Shown here: one piece after another, positions 1 to 8,455 of the stretch
Numbering within the stretch: position 1 is the first letter of the stretch
How the letters are laid out: each line of letters begins with the position of its first letter
Origin: Staphylococcus durrellii
GTDB taxonomy: Bacteria; Bacillota; Bacilli; Staphylococcales; Staphylococcaceae
Assembly: GCF_015594545.1 (NCBI RefSeq)
Contig: NZ_JADIIO010000001.1
Span: forward strand, 124,001-188,000
Reading direction: 5' to 3'
Length of the DNA stretch: 64,000 bases
Notes under the pieces: model-generated
What the model was told of the DNA's origin: nothing
The model's input: only the letters and a program-made list of their open reading frames with translations
Databases searched by the model: none
Program-made: the position numbers and the translations under genes

Positions 1-1482
1 TTTTGGACATACTCTGCGAATGATATATGGGTAGGATTACAAAAAAGTTATGGCGTAATGGCACAAAATTTACTTGATAAAACTGGCGTTACATTAACAC
101 AAATTAATTCTATTGGTATAAGTGCAATGATGCATGGTTATTTAGCTTTTGATAAGTATGATGATTTACTTGTACCATTTAGAACATGGCGTAATGGTAA
201 TACAAAAGAAGCTGCCCAAAAACTGACAAAATATTTTAACTTTAACATTCCTGAAAGATGGAGTATTGCACATATTTATCAGGCAATTTTAGACAACGAA
301 GCGCATGTTAATCAAATTGAATTTATTACTACGTTATCAGGATATATACATTGGTATTTAACAGGAGAGAAAGTTTTAGGGTTAGGCGATGCTTCCGGCA
401 TGTTCCCAATAGACATTAATAGTAAAAATTATCGGTTAGACTTATTGAATAAAACACGTGATTTGTTTAAATCAAATGGTAGTGATTTATTAATTGAAAA
501 GTTATTGCCTCAAGTTAAATTGGCAGGTGATAATGCTGGATATTTAACTGATACAGGAGCCAAGTTATTAGATCCAACTGGCAATCTTGAGTCTGGTTGT
601 ATTATGTGTCCTCCTGAAGGAGATGCTGGTACTGGCATGGTAGCAACAAATACGGTTAGAGCAAATACTGGAAATATATCTGCTGGAACTAGTGCGTTTG
701 CGATGATAGTTTTAGATGATGAGTTGAAAAATTACTACTCGCAAGTTGACGTTGTTACTACACCTGATGGAAAAGAAGTTGCAATGATTCATGTTAATAA
801 TTGTACATCTGATATTAATGACTGGATGGATTTATTTGCTGAAGTATTGGAAACTATGGGGGTTAAATTTTCATCTGAAAAGATGTACGGACAAATATTT
901 GAGGCGTCATTAAATAGTGATGACGATTTAGGTGGCTTATTATCTTATAACTATATTTCTGGTGAAAATATTACCGATATTGATGTCGGTTACCCACTGT
1001 TTATTAGGCTACCTAACAATCAATTTAACTTAGCTAATTTTATGAAAATGAATTTATATAGTGCTTTTAGTACATTGAAAATTGGTATGGATTTATTACA
1101 GACTAATGAAAATATTAAATTAGATAAATTAATAGCACATGGTGGCATTTTTAAAACTAAGAAAATAGCTCAACAAGTATTGTCTTCAGTACTACAAGAA
1201 AGTATCACTGTAATGGAAACAGCAAGCGAAGGCGGTGCATGGGGAATCAGTATTTTAGCACACTATGCGTCATTAGATGAGCAAATAACTTTAGAACAAT
1301 TTCTAAATGAAAGAGTGTTTATAAATAATCAAGAAGTGACAGTAGAACCGACTCAAAAAGAAGTACGAAATTTTCAAAATTATTTAAAGAGAATTAAAGA
1401 TGGTTTGCCTATCGAGAAGGATGCTAATCAGTATTTAGGAGAGGATAAGGATGTTAGAGCAACTCAAACAAGAAGTTTATAA
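1..1482 (+). CDS. araB: L-ribulokinase-like FGGY kinase, 5' end outside window
   Basis: The reading frame is open from base 1, so the true start lies to the left; 493 codons are visible. The protein is an FGGY-family sugar kinase. Visible family features are the substrate-side stretch GISAMMHGYLAFD, the glycine-rich phosphate loop GNISAGTSAF, and the C-terminal AHGGIFK and ASEGGAWGISILA segments. FGGY kinases phosphorylate sugars with ATP in the cytosol. The substrate is inferred from context: araD starts inside its last codons and araA follows, so L-ribulose to L-ribulose 5-phosphate is most likely. It resembles the shorter, xylulokinase-like type of AraB, so xylulokinase is the alternative. 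No lesion is seen in the visible part. Confidence 0.85.
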   Translation, partial: FWTYSANDIWVGLQKSYGVMAQNLLDKTGVTLTQINSIGISAMMHGYLAFDKYDDLLVPFRTWRNGNTKEAAQKLTKYFNFNIPERWSIAHIYQAILDNEAHVNQIEFITTLSGYIHWYLTGEKVLGLGDASGMFPIDINSKNYRLDLLNKTRDLFKSNGSDLLIEKLLPQVKLAGDNAGYLTDTGAKLLDPTGNLESGCIMCPPEGDAGTGMVATNTVRANTGNISAGTSAFAMIVLDDELKNYYSQVDVVTTPDGKEVAMIHVNNCTSDINDWMDLFAEVLETMGVKFSSEKMYGQIFEASLNSDDDLGGLLSYNYISGENITDIDVGYPLFIRLPNNQFNLANFMKMNLYSAFSTLKIGMDLLQTNENIKLDKLIAHGGIFKTKKIAQQVLSSVLQESITVMETASEGGAWGISILAHYASLDEQITLEQFLNERVFINNQEVTVEPTQKEVRNFQNYLKRIKDGLPIEKDANQYLGEDKDVRATQTRSL

Positions 1483-2146
1483 AGCTAATTTAGAGTTACC
1501 TAAACGAGGGTTGATTAAATATACATGGGGTAACGCCAGTGCATTTGATACAGAACAACAACTATTTGTCATCAAACCAAGTGGGATAGATTACGACAAA
1601 ATGAAAGCTGATGATATGGTCGTCTGTAATTTGAATTGTGAAGTAGTCGAAGGAAACCTTAAACCATCATCTGATATGCCTACGCATGCTGCTTTATATA
1701 AAAAATTTAATGATATTGGGAGCATTGTACATACACATTCTCCTTGGGCAACTACTTGGTCTCAATCTGGGCTAGATGTACCGGCTATGGGAACCACACA
1801 TGCAGATACATTTTATGGTTCGATTCCATGTGCCAGATTTTTAGATGTCGATGAAATAAATAGAGATTACGAATATGAAACTGGAAAAGTCATTATAGAA
1901 ACTTTTGAAAAGCGTGAATTAAACCATTGGGAAGTACCTGCCGTATTATTACATGGTCATGCACCTTTTGTTTGGGGAAAGAATTGTGAAAATGCCGTGA
2001 TGAATGCAGTGGTTTTAGAAGAAGTATGCAAAATGAATATTTTTACTAGACAACTAAATCCATTTGCTGAGACTTTACCGCAATCAATTTTAGATAAACA
2101 TTACGAAAGAAAACATGGCGTAAATGCTTATTATGGTCAAAATTAG
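1451..2146 (+). CDS. araD: L-ribulose-5-phosphate 4-epimerase
   Basis: 231 aa, the normal AraD length. It is a class II aldolase-fold, zinc-dependent enzyme that converts L-ribulose 5-phosphate to D-xylulose 5-phosphate. Visible motifs: GNASAF near residue 28, KPSGIDYD, SSDMPTH, the zinc-site HTHSPWAT (about residues 95-102) and the downstream HGHAPFVWG histidines. The start is fixed by the ribosome site TTAGGAGAGG just before ATG 1451. The start lies inside the 3' end of the kinase gene in another frame (32-base overlap), which implies translational coupling. araA follows after 11 bases. FucA-type aldolase is the only real alternative, and the operon argues against it. Confidence 0.95.
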   Translation: MLEQLKQEVYKANLELPKRGLIKYTWGNASAFDTEQQLFVIKPSGIDYDKMKADDMVVCNLNCEVVEGNLKPSSDMPTHAALYKKFNDIGSIVHTHSPWATTWSQSGLDVPAMGTTHADTFYGSIPCARFLDVDEINRDYEYETGKVIIETFEKRELNHWEVPAVLLHGHAPFVWGKNCENAVMNAVVLEEVCKMNIFTRQLNPFAETLPQSILDKHYERKHGVNAYYGQN

Positions 2147-2157
2147 GAGGAATTTTA

Positions 2158-3579
2158 ATGAAACAATCAAAAATATTTTGGTTTGTAGTTGGATCACAAG
2201 AATTATATGGGGATGAGGCATTAGCACAAGTAAAACATAATGCTGAAACCATAGTAGAAACATTGAATAATACTGCTGATTTAGATTTTGAAATCAAGTT
2301 GCAAGAAAAATTAGCGATATCTGCGAATGTTATTAAAAATATAATGAAAGAAGCTAATTATAGAGATGATGTCGTTGGTGTAATTACATGGATGCACACT
2401 TTTTCTCCTGCTAAAACCTGGATTAGAGGAACGCAGTTAATACAAAAACCATTATTACACTTAGCAACTCAGTTTAATAAAGAAATTCCATGGTCAGATA
2501 TTGATATGGATTATATGAACTTGCACCAGTCAGCTCATGGAGATAGAGAATATGGTTTTATTAACAGACGCTTGAATAAAAATAATGAAGTAGTCTTTGG
2601 GCATTGGGAAGATACATTAGTTCAACAACGAATCAATGAATGGATGCATGTTGCTAACACTTATAATGAAAGCTTTAACTTAAAAGTAGCTAGATTTGGA
2701 GATAATATGCGTAACGTTGCAGTAACCGAAGGGGATAAGATAGAAGCACAAATTAAATTTGGTTGGACTGTTGATTATTTCGGTATTGGAGATTTAGTGG
2801 AATATGTAAATAAAGTTTCAGCAAAAGAAGTTAATGAGTTATTTGAAAAATATAAAGAAGCTTATGATTTTGATTATAGAGATTACAGTAAAGACGAATT
2901 TGAAAAGTCGGTTATAGAGCAAATTAAATATGAGATAGCTATGAAACAATTTTTAGATGAGGGTGGTTACACTGCATTCACCACTAATTTTGAAGATTTA
3001 CATGGTATGAAGCAACTTCCTGGTTTAGCGGTGCAAAGACTAAACGAACAAGGCTATGGCTTTGCAGGTGAAGGCGATTGGAAGACGGCAGCTTTAGATC
3101 GATTGTTAAAAATCACAACACAAAATAAAGCTACTGGTTTTATGGAAGACTACACATATGATATGAGGGAGGGTTACACACATGTTTTAGGTTCTCATAT
3201 GTTAGAGGTAGACCCAACATTAGCTAGCACAAAGCCTAAAATTGTAGTTAATCCTTTAGGTATAGGTGGGAAAGATGACCCAGCAAGACTTGTTTTTGAC
3301 GGCAAACAAGGCGAAGGCGTTATGGTGACGATGGTAGATTTAGGTACACATTACAAATTCATCGTTAATGAAATTAATGCCAAAGCTGTAGATGAATCAG
3401 CACCAAATTTACCAGTCGCTCGAATTTTATGGGATGTAAAGCCTTCTTTTGAACAAGGGATTAGAAGATGGATAGAAGCAGGAGGCGGTCACCATTCTGT
3501 GCTTTCACTAGAATTAACAATTCCACAGATTACATCATTATTTAAATTATTTAACGCTGAATATGAATTAATACAATAA
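2158..3579 (+). CDS. araA: L-arabinose isomerase
   Basis: 473 aa, matching typical AraA (about 470-500 aa). It interconverts L-arabinose and L-ribulose in the cytosol using a divalent metal. The N-terminus FWFVVGSQELYG is characteristic. The four expected metal/catalytic positions are recognisable: Glu in GFAGEGDWK, Glu in GFMEDYTYD, His in GSHMLEVDP and His in GGGHHSVLS. The start has a good site, TTAGGAGGAATTTT before ATG. It is third in a run araB-araD-araA-transporter on one strand, an order used by other Firmicutes. No araR-type regulator is in the window; control presumably sits upstream of the left edge. Confidence 0.97.
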   Translation: MKQSKIFWFVVGSQELYGDEALAQVKHNAETIVETLNNTADLDFEIKLQEKLAISANVIKNIMKEANYRDDVVGVITWMHTFSPAKTWIRGTQLIQKPLLHLATQFNKEIPWSDIDMDYMNLHQSAHGDREYGFINRRLNKNNEVVFGHWEDTLVQQRINEWMHVANTYNESFNLKVARFGDNMRNVAVTEGDKIEAQIKFGWTVDYFGIGDLVEYVNKVSAKEVNELFEKYKEAYDFDYRDYSKDEFEKSVIEQIKYEIAMKQFLDEGGYTAFTTNFEDLHGMKQLPGLAVQRLNEQGYGFAGEGDWKTAALDRLLKITTQNKATGFMEDYTYDMREGYTHVLGSHMLEVDPTLASTKPKIVVNPLGIGGKDDPARLVFDGKQGEGVMVTMVDLGTHYKFIVNEINAKAVDESAPNLPVARILWDVKPSFEQGIRRWIEAGGGHHSVLSLELTIPQITSLFKLFNAEYELIQ

Positions 3580-3620
3580 TCTCATTTGAGTAAATGGATT
3601 AAACATAAAGGGTGGTTGGG

Positions 3621-5045
3621 ATGAAATTAAATAGTAAAGTTTCGAATCGATTTATTTATTTCTTTGGAGCATTCGGGGGGATCCTTTTCGGTTATGATAT
3701 AGGGGTTATGACTGGCGCATTACCATTTTTGAAAGAAGATTGGAATATAGATAATGGAATGATTATTGGCTTAATTACGTCCTCAGTTATGTTAGGTGCT
3801 ATATTTGGAGGTATATTAGCTGGCAGGGTATCAGACAAATTAGGGCGCAGAAAAATGATTTTAATTTCAGCTATTATTTTTATAATAGGTTCTATTTTAT
3901 CTGGCGTAGCGCCTCATGACGGTAGTTATTTCTTAATTATATCAAGAATAATATTAGGTATTGCGGTTGGTGCATCTTCTGCTCTTGTACCTGCTTATAT
4001 GTCAGAAATGGCGCCTGCTAAATATCGTGGTCAGTTGTCAGGCATTAATCAGACTATGATAGTCTCAGGAATGCTCATTTCATATATTGTAGATTATTTT
4101 CTCAGAGAATTACCTATAGAAATTGGTTGGAGATTAATGCTTAGCATCGCAGCTATACCAGCATTGATTTTATACCTAGGTGTATTAAAATTACCTGAAT
4201 CACCACGATTTTTAATTAAAAAAGGAAAATTTGAAGAAGCTAAAATAGTTTTAACACATATTAGAAATAATCAAGAAGTTGAAAAGGAATACAATGAAAT
4301 CAAAAATACGATTCAATTAGAGAATAAAACTTTAACGAATCATTCACTTGCGACGTTATTTAATGGAAAATATAAATATTTGGTAGTTGCAGGTTTAGGG
4401 GTAGCAGCTTTCCAACAATTTCAAGGCGCGAATGCAATATTTTATTATATTCCGTTAATTGTCGAACAGGCAACCGGAAAAACTGCAAGTTCAGCTTTAA
4501 TGTGGCCGATTATTCAAGGGGTAATATTAGTCTTAGGTTCATTACTATTTATAGCAATTGCCGATAAATTTAAAAGAAGAACATTATTAATGATCGGTGG
4601 CTTTGTTATGGGATTATCGTTTATATTACCAGCCATCATTCACATTTTTGCACCTTCGACTAGTCCAATTTTAATAGTTGTATTTTTAAGTATATATGTA
4701 GCATTTTACTCTTTTACTTGGGCACCATTAACTTGGGTCATTGTTGGTGAAATATTCCCGTTAGCGATTAGAGGGCTGGCATCTGGCGCAGCTTCATCAC
4801 TAAATTGGGTAGGCTCTTTCTTAGTAGGATTATTATTCCCAATAATGACCGCATATTTTTCTCAACAATTAGTATTTGCTATATTCGGAATTATTTGTTT
4901 AGTAGGCGTATTGTTTGTGAAAATATGCTTACCTGAATCAAAAGGACGAACTTTAGAAGAAATCGAAAAACTTGGAGAGTTAAAAGGTAAATCTAAAGAC
5001 CAAGAACAAGCTATTGATAGAAAAGAAATTACACAATTAAAATAA
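3621..5045 (+). CDS. MFS sugar porter (probable arabinose/pentose:H+ symporter)
   Basis: 474 aa from ATG 3621. I prefer this start to GTG 3612 because AAAGGGTGG lies at proper spacing before 3621 and overlaps the GTG. Sugar-porter family signatures are all present: GRVSDKLGRRKM in the loop 2-3 region, PESPRFL after helix 6, QQFQGANAIFYY in helix 7, and PESKGRTLEEIE after helix 12. About 12 hydrophobic segments are evident. The family includes AraE, XylE and GalP proton symporters. Position 41 bases after araA makes L-arabinose the likely substrate, which is inference from context. A strong terminator follows. Confidence 0.88.
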   Translation: MKLNSKVSNRFIYFFGAFGGILFGYDIGVMTGALPFLKEDWNIDNGMIIGLITSSVMLGAIFGGILAGRVSDKLGRRKMILISAIIFIIGSILSGVAPHDGSYFLIISRIILGIAVGASSALVPAYMSEMAPAKYRGQLSGINQTMIVSGMLISYIVDYFLRELPIEIGWRLMLSIAAIPALILYLGVLKLPESPRFLIKKGKFEEAKIVLTHIRNNQEVEKEYNEIKNTIQLENKTLTNHSLATLFNGKYKYLVVAGLGVAAFQQFQGANAIFYYIPLIVEQATGKTASSALMWPIIQGVILVLGSLLFIAIADKFKRRTLLMIGGFVMGLSFILPAIIHIFAPSTSPILIVVFLSIYVAFYSFTWAPLTWVIVGEIFPLAIRGLASGAASSLNWVGSFLVGLLFPIMTAYFSQQLVFAIFGIICLVGVLFVKICLPESKGRTLEEIEKLGELKGKSKDQEQAIDRKEITQLK

Positions 5046-5061
5046 AATTAAAGCTACCTAT

Positions 5062-5090
5062 AAAACTACCTATTTAGATAGGTAGTTTTT
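5062..5090 (+). terminator. Rho-independent terminator of the ara operon
   Basis: A 12-base stem (AAAACTACCTAT with ATAGGTAGTTTT) closes a 4-base loop and runs straight into T residues. It stands 17 bases after the transporter stop codon. Confidence 0.9.
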
Positions 5091-5312
5091 ATTCATAAGT
5101 TCTTTAAATGTGTTTTAGCTCTCTAACTATATAGTTGAGAGGTATATATACATTTTCATATTGTCCATCGAATGCAATGCTGATAAAGAAGTTACTTTAC
5201 AATAGTTTTGATAATTTGAATATGAAAAGAACGATTTTAGTTTGCTATATACAATTTTAAGACTATAGCAACCTCATTTTGACAGTTTAAAATGAAATAT
5301 GTTACTTTTAGG

Positions 5313-5328
5313 TAGAACGATTATTCTA
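5313..5328. promoter_or_regulatory. Operator-like inverted repeat upstream of the TetR gene
   Basis: The sequence is TAGAA-N6-TTCTA (TAGAACGATTATTCTA), 20 bases before the chosen tetR start. The same TAGAA-N6-TTCTA architecture recurs at 5957-5972 before the next gene. This layout is usual for TetR-family operators, so autoregulation is inferred. Confidence 0.6.
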
Positions 5329-5347
5329 GTTGAATGAGTGGATTTTT

Positions 5348-5896
5348 ATGTCTAAGAAAAAAGATGATTTATTAGAAGTTGCTGAAAGGTTATTTTATGA
5401 AAATGGCTTTAATGGCGTGGGTTTGAAACAAATAATTACAGAGGCTAATGTTGCTACAATGACGTTATATAATCATTTTAACTCTAAAGAGCAATTAATC
5501 GAAGAGGTATTAAAACAACGTGAGCAACGTTATTGGCATTATTTGGATGAAAATGTAAAAATACAAGAATCTGAACCATTTATCGCTGCAGTTAAGGGAC
5601 ATTGCAAATGGTTGAATGATTACTCGTATACGGGTGATATGTTCATGCGTGCGATAGAGGATTATACTGATGCCGATAACCAAATTGAATCTATTGCTAG
5701 AGGTCATAAGCAGCGTTTACTCAATTATTTAGAAAATCTTGCTATCGAGTCAGGATTTAAAAATGGTCATGATTTAGCTATTCGTTATACGATATTGATG
5801 GAAGGCACTACGTCTATGACCACTTTAATAGGCGTAGATGAAGCTGCGAAGCATGCAATATATGTAGCTAATTTATTTATTGATGAGGCTATCTAA
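5348..5896 (+). CDS. TetR/AcrR-family transcriptional regulator
   Basis: 182 aa from ATG 5348; a TTG six codons upstream is possible, but the GAGTGG site favours 5348. Residues 1-55 form a TetR DNA-binding domain: LLEVAERLFYENGFNGVGLKQI, then the recognition helix VATMTLYNHFNSKEQLI. The rest is a helical ligand-binding domain of the usual length. It precedes an MFS transporter by about 100 bases, and both genes carry the same TAGAA-N6-TTCTA element, so it probably represses itself and that transporter. The ligand is unknown. The region 5091-5312 before it holds only an imperfect inverted repeat at 5119-5141 (CTCTCTAACTA / TAGTTGAGAG). Confidence 0.9.
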   Translation: MSKKKDDLLEVAERLFYENGFNGVGLKQIITEANVATMTLYNHFNSKEQLIEEVLKQREQRYWHYLDENVKIQESEPFIAAVKGHCKWLNDYSYTGDMFMRAIEDYTDADNQIESIARGHKQRLLNYLENLAIESGFKNGHDLAIRYTILMEGTTSMTTLIGVDEAAKHAIYVANLFIDEAI

Positions 5897-5912
5897 GTAA
5901 AAAACTTGAATC

Positions 5913-5939
5913 ACGAGATTGACTAATAATCAATCTCGT
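5913..5939 (+). terminator. Hairpin after the TetR gene
   Basis: A 10-base perfect stem (ACGAGATTGA with TCAATCTCGT) closes a 7-base loop, followed by ATCTTTTA. It probably ends the tetR transcript before the transporter promoter and operator. Confidence 0.65.
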
Positions 5940-5956
5940 ATCTTTTACTATAAAAA

Positions 5957-5972
5957 TAGAATGAACGTTCTA
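5957..5972. promoter_or_regulatory. Operator-like inverted repeat upstream of the MFS gene
   Basis: TAGAATGAACGTTCTA has the same arms (TAGAA...TTCTA) and the same 6-base spacer as the element at 5313-5328. It lies 24 bases before the MFS start, where a bound repressor would block expression. Confidence 0.62.
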
Positions 5973-5996
5973 TATAAAAAAGGAAGTATGTAATAA

Positions 5997-7208
5997 ATGA
6001 AATTCTCTAAATTAGTGTTACCTGGCATAGCAATGATAGCAACGACGTATGGTTTGGGACGGTTTAGCTTTGGTCTGTTCTTACCTAACATCTCTCGTGA
6101 TATGCATATAAGTGCATCAACTGCGGGGTTAATATCTTCGTTATTCTATCTGTCGTATTGTTTTACGATAATTTATTCTACTTTACGTACTAATAAAATT
6201 GGACCTAAAAATATGATAATGTTATCTGGTTTAAGTGTATTTATGGGATTAATATTAATTAGCACTTCGTCTAACAGCTTAATGCTTTCTCTAGGCGTCA
6301 TATTTGCTGGTGCAAGTACGGGATTAGTTTCTCCGCCATATGGTTACACGATTTCATTATGGATTAAGTGGCCAGAACAAGGTAAGGCAAATACTTGGAT
6401 AAATTCAGGTACAAGTTTTGGCTTAATGTTCACAGGATTTACTGCAATGGTCATCTTTTTAGACTGGAGGATGACATACCTTATATACAGTGGTATTGCT
6501 TTAATTGTTTTAATTTGGAATTTTTATGCCATTCCTGCTTTGAATAAAAACATCAAAATTGATACAGGGTCATTAAATATTAGGGATATTAATACGAGTA
6601 AAAAAATAATTTTTGCCTCAACGGTATTAGGATTTTCCACAGCTCCGTTTTGGACCTTTTCGAAATCTTTTATAGAAAATACAAATAATTATTCGAATAC
6701 TGAATTATCAATATTTTGGATTTTAATAGGAATATTAGGTGTGGTTGGCGGCATTTCAGGTCGCATTATCGATAAACGCGGATTACGTTTTGCTTATGTA
6801 TTAGGCGTTACTCTATTATCTTTAGCTTCGATAATATTAGTGTTTACTTCTAAAATATGGTTAATACCATTTATCGCTTCTTCGCTTTTCGGTGCTAGCT
6901 ATATCTTTCTGACAGGCGTGTTGTTAGTTTGGGGAGTGACAATATTTGTGAAAAATGCTTCGTTAGGTATCGGTATTCCGTTTTTAATGTTAGCTGTTGG
7001 GCAAGTCATAGGCTCAATGGTTGCGGGAACATTAATAGATCATTTAAACTACGCTATGACATTTATGGTACACGGTTTAGTAGGTTTTAGTGCAGTAATG
7101 ATGTATCCAAAAGTTGAAGTGAAACCTAGCCTAATAGAAAAAGGGCAAGAATATACGCAAATGCAACAAGAAAATAAAGAAGTTATTGAACAAGAGTTAA
7201 ATAATTGA
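5997..7208 (+). CDS. MFS transporter, YbfB/YjiJ-like
   Basis: 403 aa with about 12 hydrophobic segments filling the protein to residue 375, then a short glutamine/glutamate-rich tail. The N-terminus GIAMIATTYGLGRFSFGLFLPN and the ASTGLVSPPYGYTISLW segment resemble the YbfB/YjiJ branch of the major facilitator superfamily, whose substrates are mostly unknown. AAAAAGGAAG lies upstream of ATG 5997. It is the presumed target of the adjacent TetR regulator, which suggests an efflux or uptake system induced by a small ligand. Substrate cannot be assigned from sequence. Confidence 0.85.
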   Translation: MKFSKLVLPGIAMIATTYGLGRFSFGLFLPNISRDMHISASTAGLISSLFYLSYCFTIIYSTLRTNKIGPKNMIMLSGLSVFMGLILISTSSNSLMLSLGVIFAGASTGLVSPPYGYTISLWIKWPEQGKANTWINSGTSFGLMFTGFTAMVIFLDWRMTYLIYSGIALIVLIWNFYAIPALNKNIKIDTGSLNIRDINTSKKIIFASTVLGFSTAPFWTFSKSFIENTNNYSNTELSIFWILIGILGVVGGISGRIIDKRGLRFAYVLGVTLLSLASIILVFTSKIWLIPFIASSLFGASYIFLTGVLLVWGVTIFVKNASLGIGIPFLMLAVGQVIGSMVAGTLIDHLNYAMTFMVHGLVGFSAVMMYPKVEVKPSLIEKGQEYTQMQQENKEVIEQELNN

Positions 7209-7299
7209 ACAAGAAATACTAATTATTTAACTATAAGCATGTAATTGGTAATTTGTTAATTTAACTAGAAAATTAAAATATAAGCTCATAGCATAAGAT

Positions 7300-7328
7300 A
7301 AATATGTTATATTGTACGTAACATATTT
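7300..7328. repeat. Inverted repeat in the gap before DUF2316 gene
   Basis: AAATATGTTA and TAACATATTT form perfect 10-base arms around a 9-base spacer. It sits 130 bases before the next start codon. It could be an operator or a weak hairpin. The rest of the gap 7209-7459 shows nothing I recognise. Confidence 0.4.
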
Positions 7329-7459
7329 ATGTTGGTAATTTATTGTAAAATGTAGTGTTTGAACTAGTAAATGATTAATGCTAACAATTTAACTTAAAAA
7401 TAAGTATTAACACTAATATGTACTATAATTGTGATTTTAAAAGGAAGAGGGTTAATATC

Positions 7460-7759
7460 ATGACTTTAAATAAAGAACAAAGACGTATTACAAGTGAAGA
7501 ATTAATTGCGCATTTCCAACAATCTTCACTAACTGAAGAAGATTTAGCCCAACAAATGAATTTATCGATAGCGCAAATCGAGAAGGTATTGAATATGGAT
7601 GCATCTAATGGATTTTTTGCAGATAAATTGCAGACATTTATACACTTAGTGTGGAATATTCGTGATGCTATCGATAATGATATAAAAGATCATGGTGAAA
7701 TCCCAAGAGGTTATACTTATTTACAAGGTGAAAAAGAAGACTATTGGTTCTTACAATAA
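7460..7759 (+). CDS. DUF2316 family protein
   Basis: 99 aa from ATG 7460, chosen because AAGGAAGAGGG stands about ten bases upstream; an in-frame ATG at 7418 lacks a ribosome site. The protein matches the small DUF2316 family in length and pattern: RRITSEELIAHFQQSSLTEEDLAQQMNLSI resembles a helix-turn-helix, and the C-terminus ends GYTYLQGEKEDYWFLQ. The helical N-terminal half may bind DNA, which is inference. Function is unknown. It is monocistronic, with an imperfect terminator-like hairpin at 7787-7828. Confidence 0.8.
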   Translation: MTLNKEQRRITSEELIAHFQQSSLTEEDLAQQMNLSIAQIEKVLNMDASNGFFADKLQTFIHLVWNIRDAIDNDIKDHGEIPRGYTYLQGEKEDYWFLQ

Positions 7760-7786
7760 CCATGTTTTAATGAATTTTTATCATTA

Positions 7787-7828
7787 AGAAGACGGAAGGT
7801 AGTCTAAAAAGCAAGTCTCCCGTTTTCT
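7787..7828 (+). terminator. Imperfect terminator-like hairpin
   Basis: AGAAGACGG pairs with CCGTTTTCT (one G-T wobble) and the stem carries a mismatch further in. It lies 28 bases after the DUF2316 stop. It is weak evidence for termination. Confidence 0.4.
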
Positions 7829-7947
7829 GTATATATTATGATTGCGTAGATATAATTAAAGGTTAAAGTATTTATAGTAATTTAAGTTAATATAAGCTAA
7901 ACGAAATAACTAACTTGAAAAATAATTTTTAAAAATCTAGTGGCTTA

Positions 7948-7997
7948 TAAGTGAGCAGAGCATCTAAATGATACATTCAAATGCGCTGCTTATCTTT
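7948..7997. repeat. Long imperfect inverted repeat, possible terminator
   Basis: AGCAGAGCATCTAAATG and CATTCAAATGCGCTGCT form a long interrupted stem. A T-rich run follows on the + strand (TATCTTTTTA) but not on the - strand. It separates DUF2316 from the convergent membrane gene and may stop transcription in one or both directions. Confidence 0.5.
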
Positions 7998-8450
7998 TTA
8001 TACAATTCCTTGAATGCGTAAGACGATTTCAGCAACTACCGCTGAACCTATGTATGTACTAATTAAAACAACCATTCCCACTATAACTGTTTTCCAACCA
8101 AGTTTGGCGAAATCGACCCATGAATTACCTATAGATACACCGGCATAAGCTACGACAGGTGTCGCAAGTGACATAAGATCTACTTTTTCTGTCCAATGAA
8201 CGATGTGTGTAGAACCCGGGAAACCAGGAATCGTAATAATTAACCCCAAAACTCCAATGTATGCGATGCTTGGTATATTCAATGGGATAATATTACTTAG
8301 TATTAAACCTGCTAAAGCGATAAACATGAGTACCAAAATTCCAGGTACGCCTTTGAGCATTGATGTATTATAACCAATTAGGTTACTGAGTAGCGCGATA
8401 AAACCAACCACACATAATGTGAGAATCCAATTTGTTACTTTAGATGACAT
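7998..8450 (-). CDS. Small integral membrane protein paired with DUF3100 protein
   Basis: 150 aa from ATG at 8450. The GTG three codons upstream overlaps the ribosome site AAGGAG, so it is rejected. The protein is almost entirely hydrophobic with about four or five membrane segments (WILTLCVVGFIALLSNLIGY, GILVLMFIALAGLILSNII, AYIGVLGLIITIPG, VVAYAGVSIG, VIVGMVVLISTYIGSAVV). It starts six bases after the stop of the upstream DUF3100 gene, so the two are co-transcribed and probably form one membrane complex. The family is not recognised with confidence; a two-part carrier for an organic solute is plausible but unproven. Confidence 0.75.
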   Translation of the reverse strand: MSSKVTNWILTLCVVGFIALLSNLIGYNTSMLKGVPGILVLMFIALAGLILSNIIPLNIPSIAYIGVLGLIITIPGFPGSTHIVHWTEKVDLMSLATPVVAYAGVSIGNSWVDFAKLGWKTVIVGMVVLISTYIGSAVVAEIVLRIQGIV

Positions 8451-8455
8451 GTTAA

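Noticed and set aside
5119..5141. Inverted repeat CTCTCTAACTA / TAGTTGAGAG as a third TetR site
   Set aside because: It has a bulge and does not share the TAGAA-N6-TTCTA arms of the other two sites.
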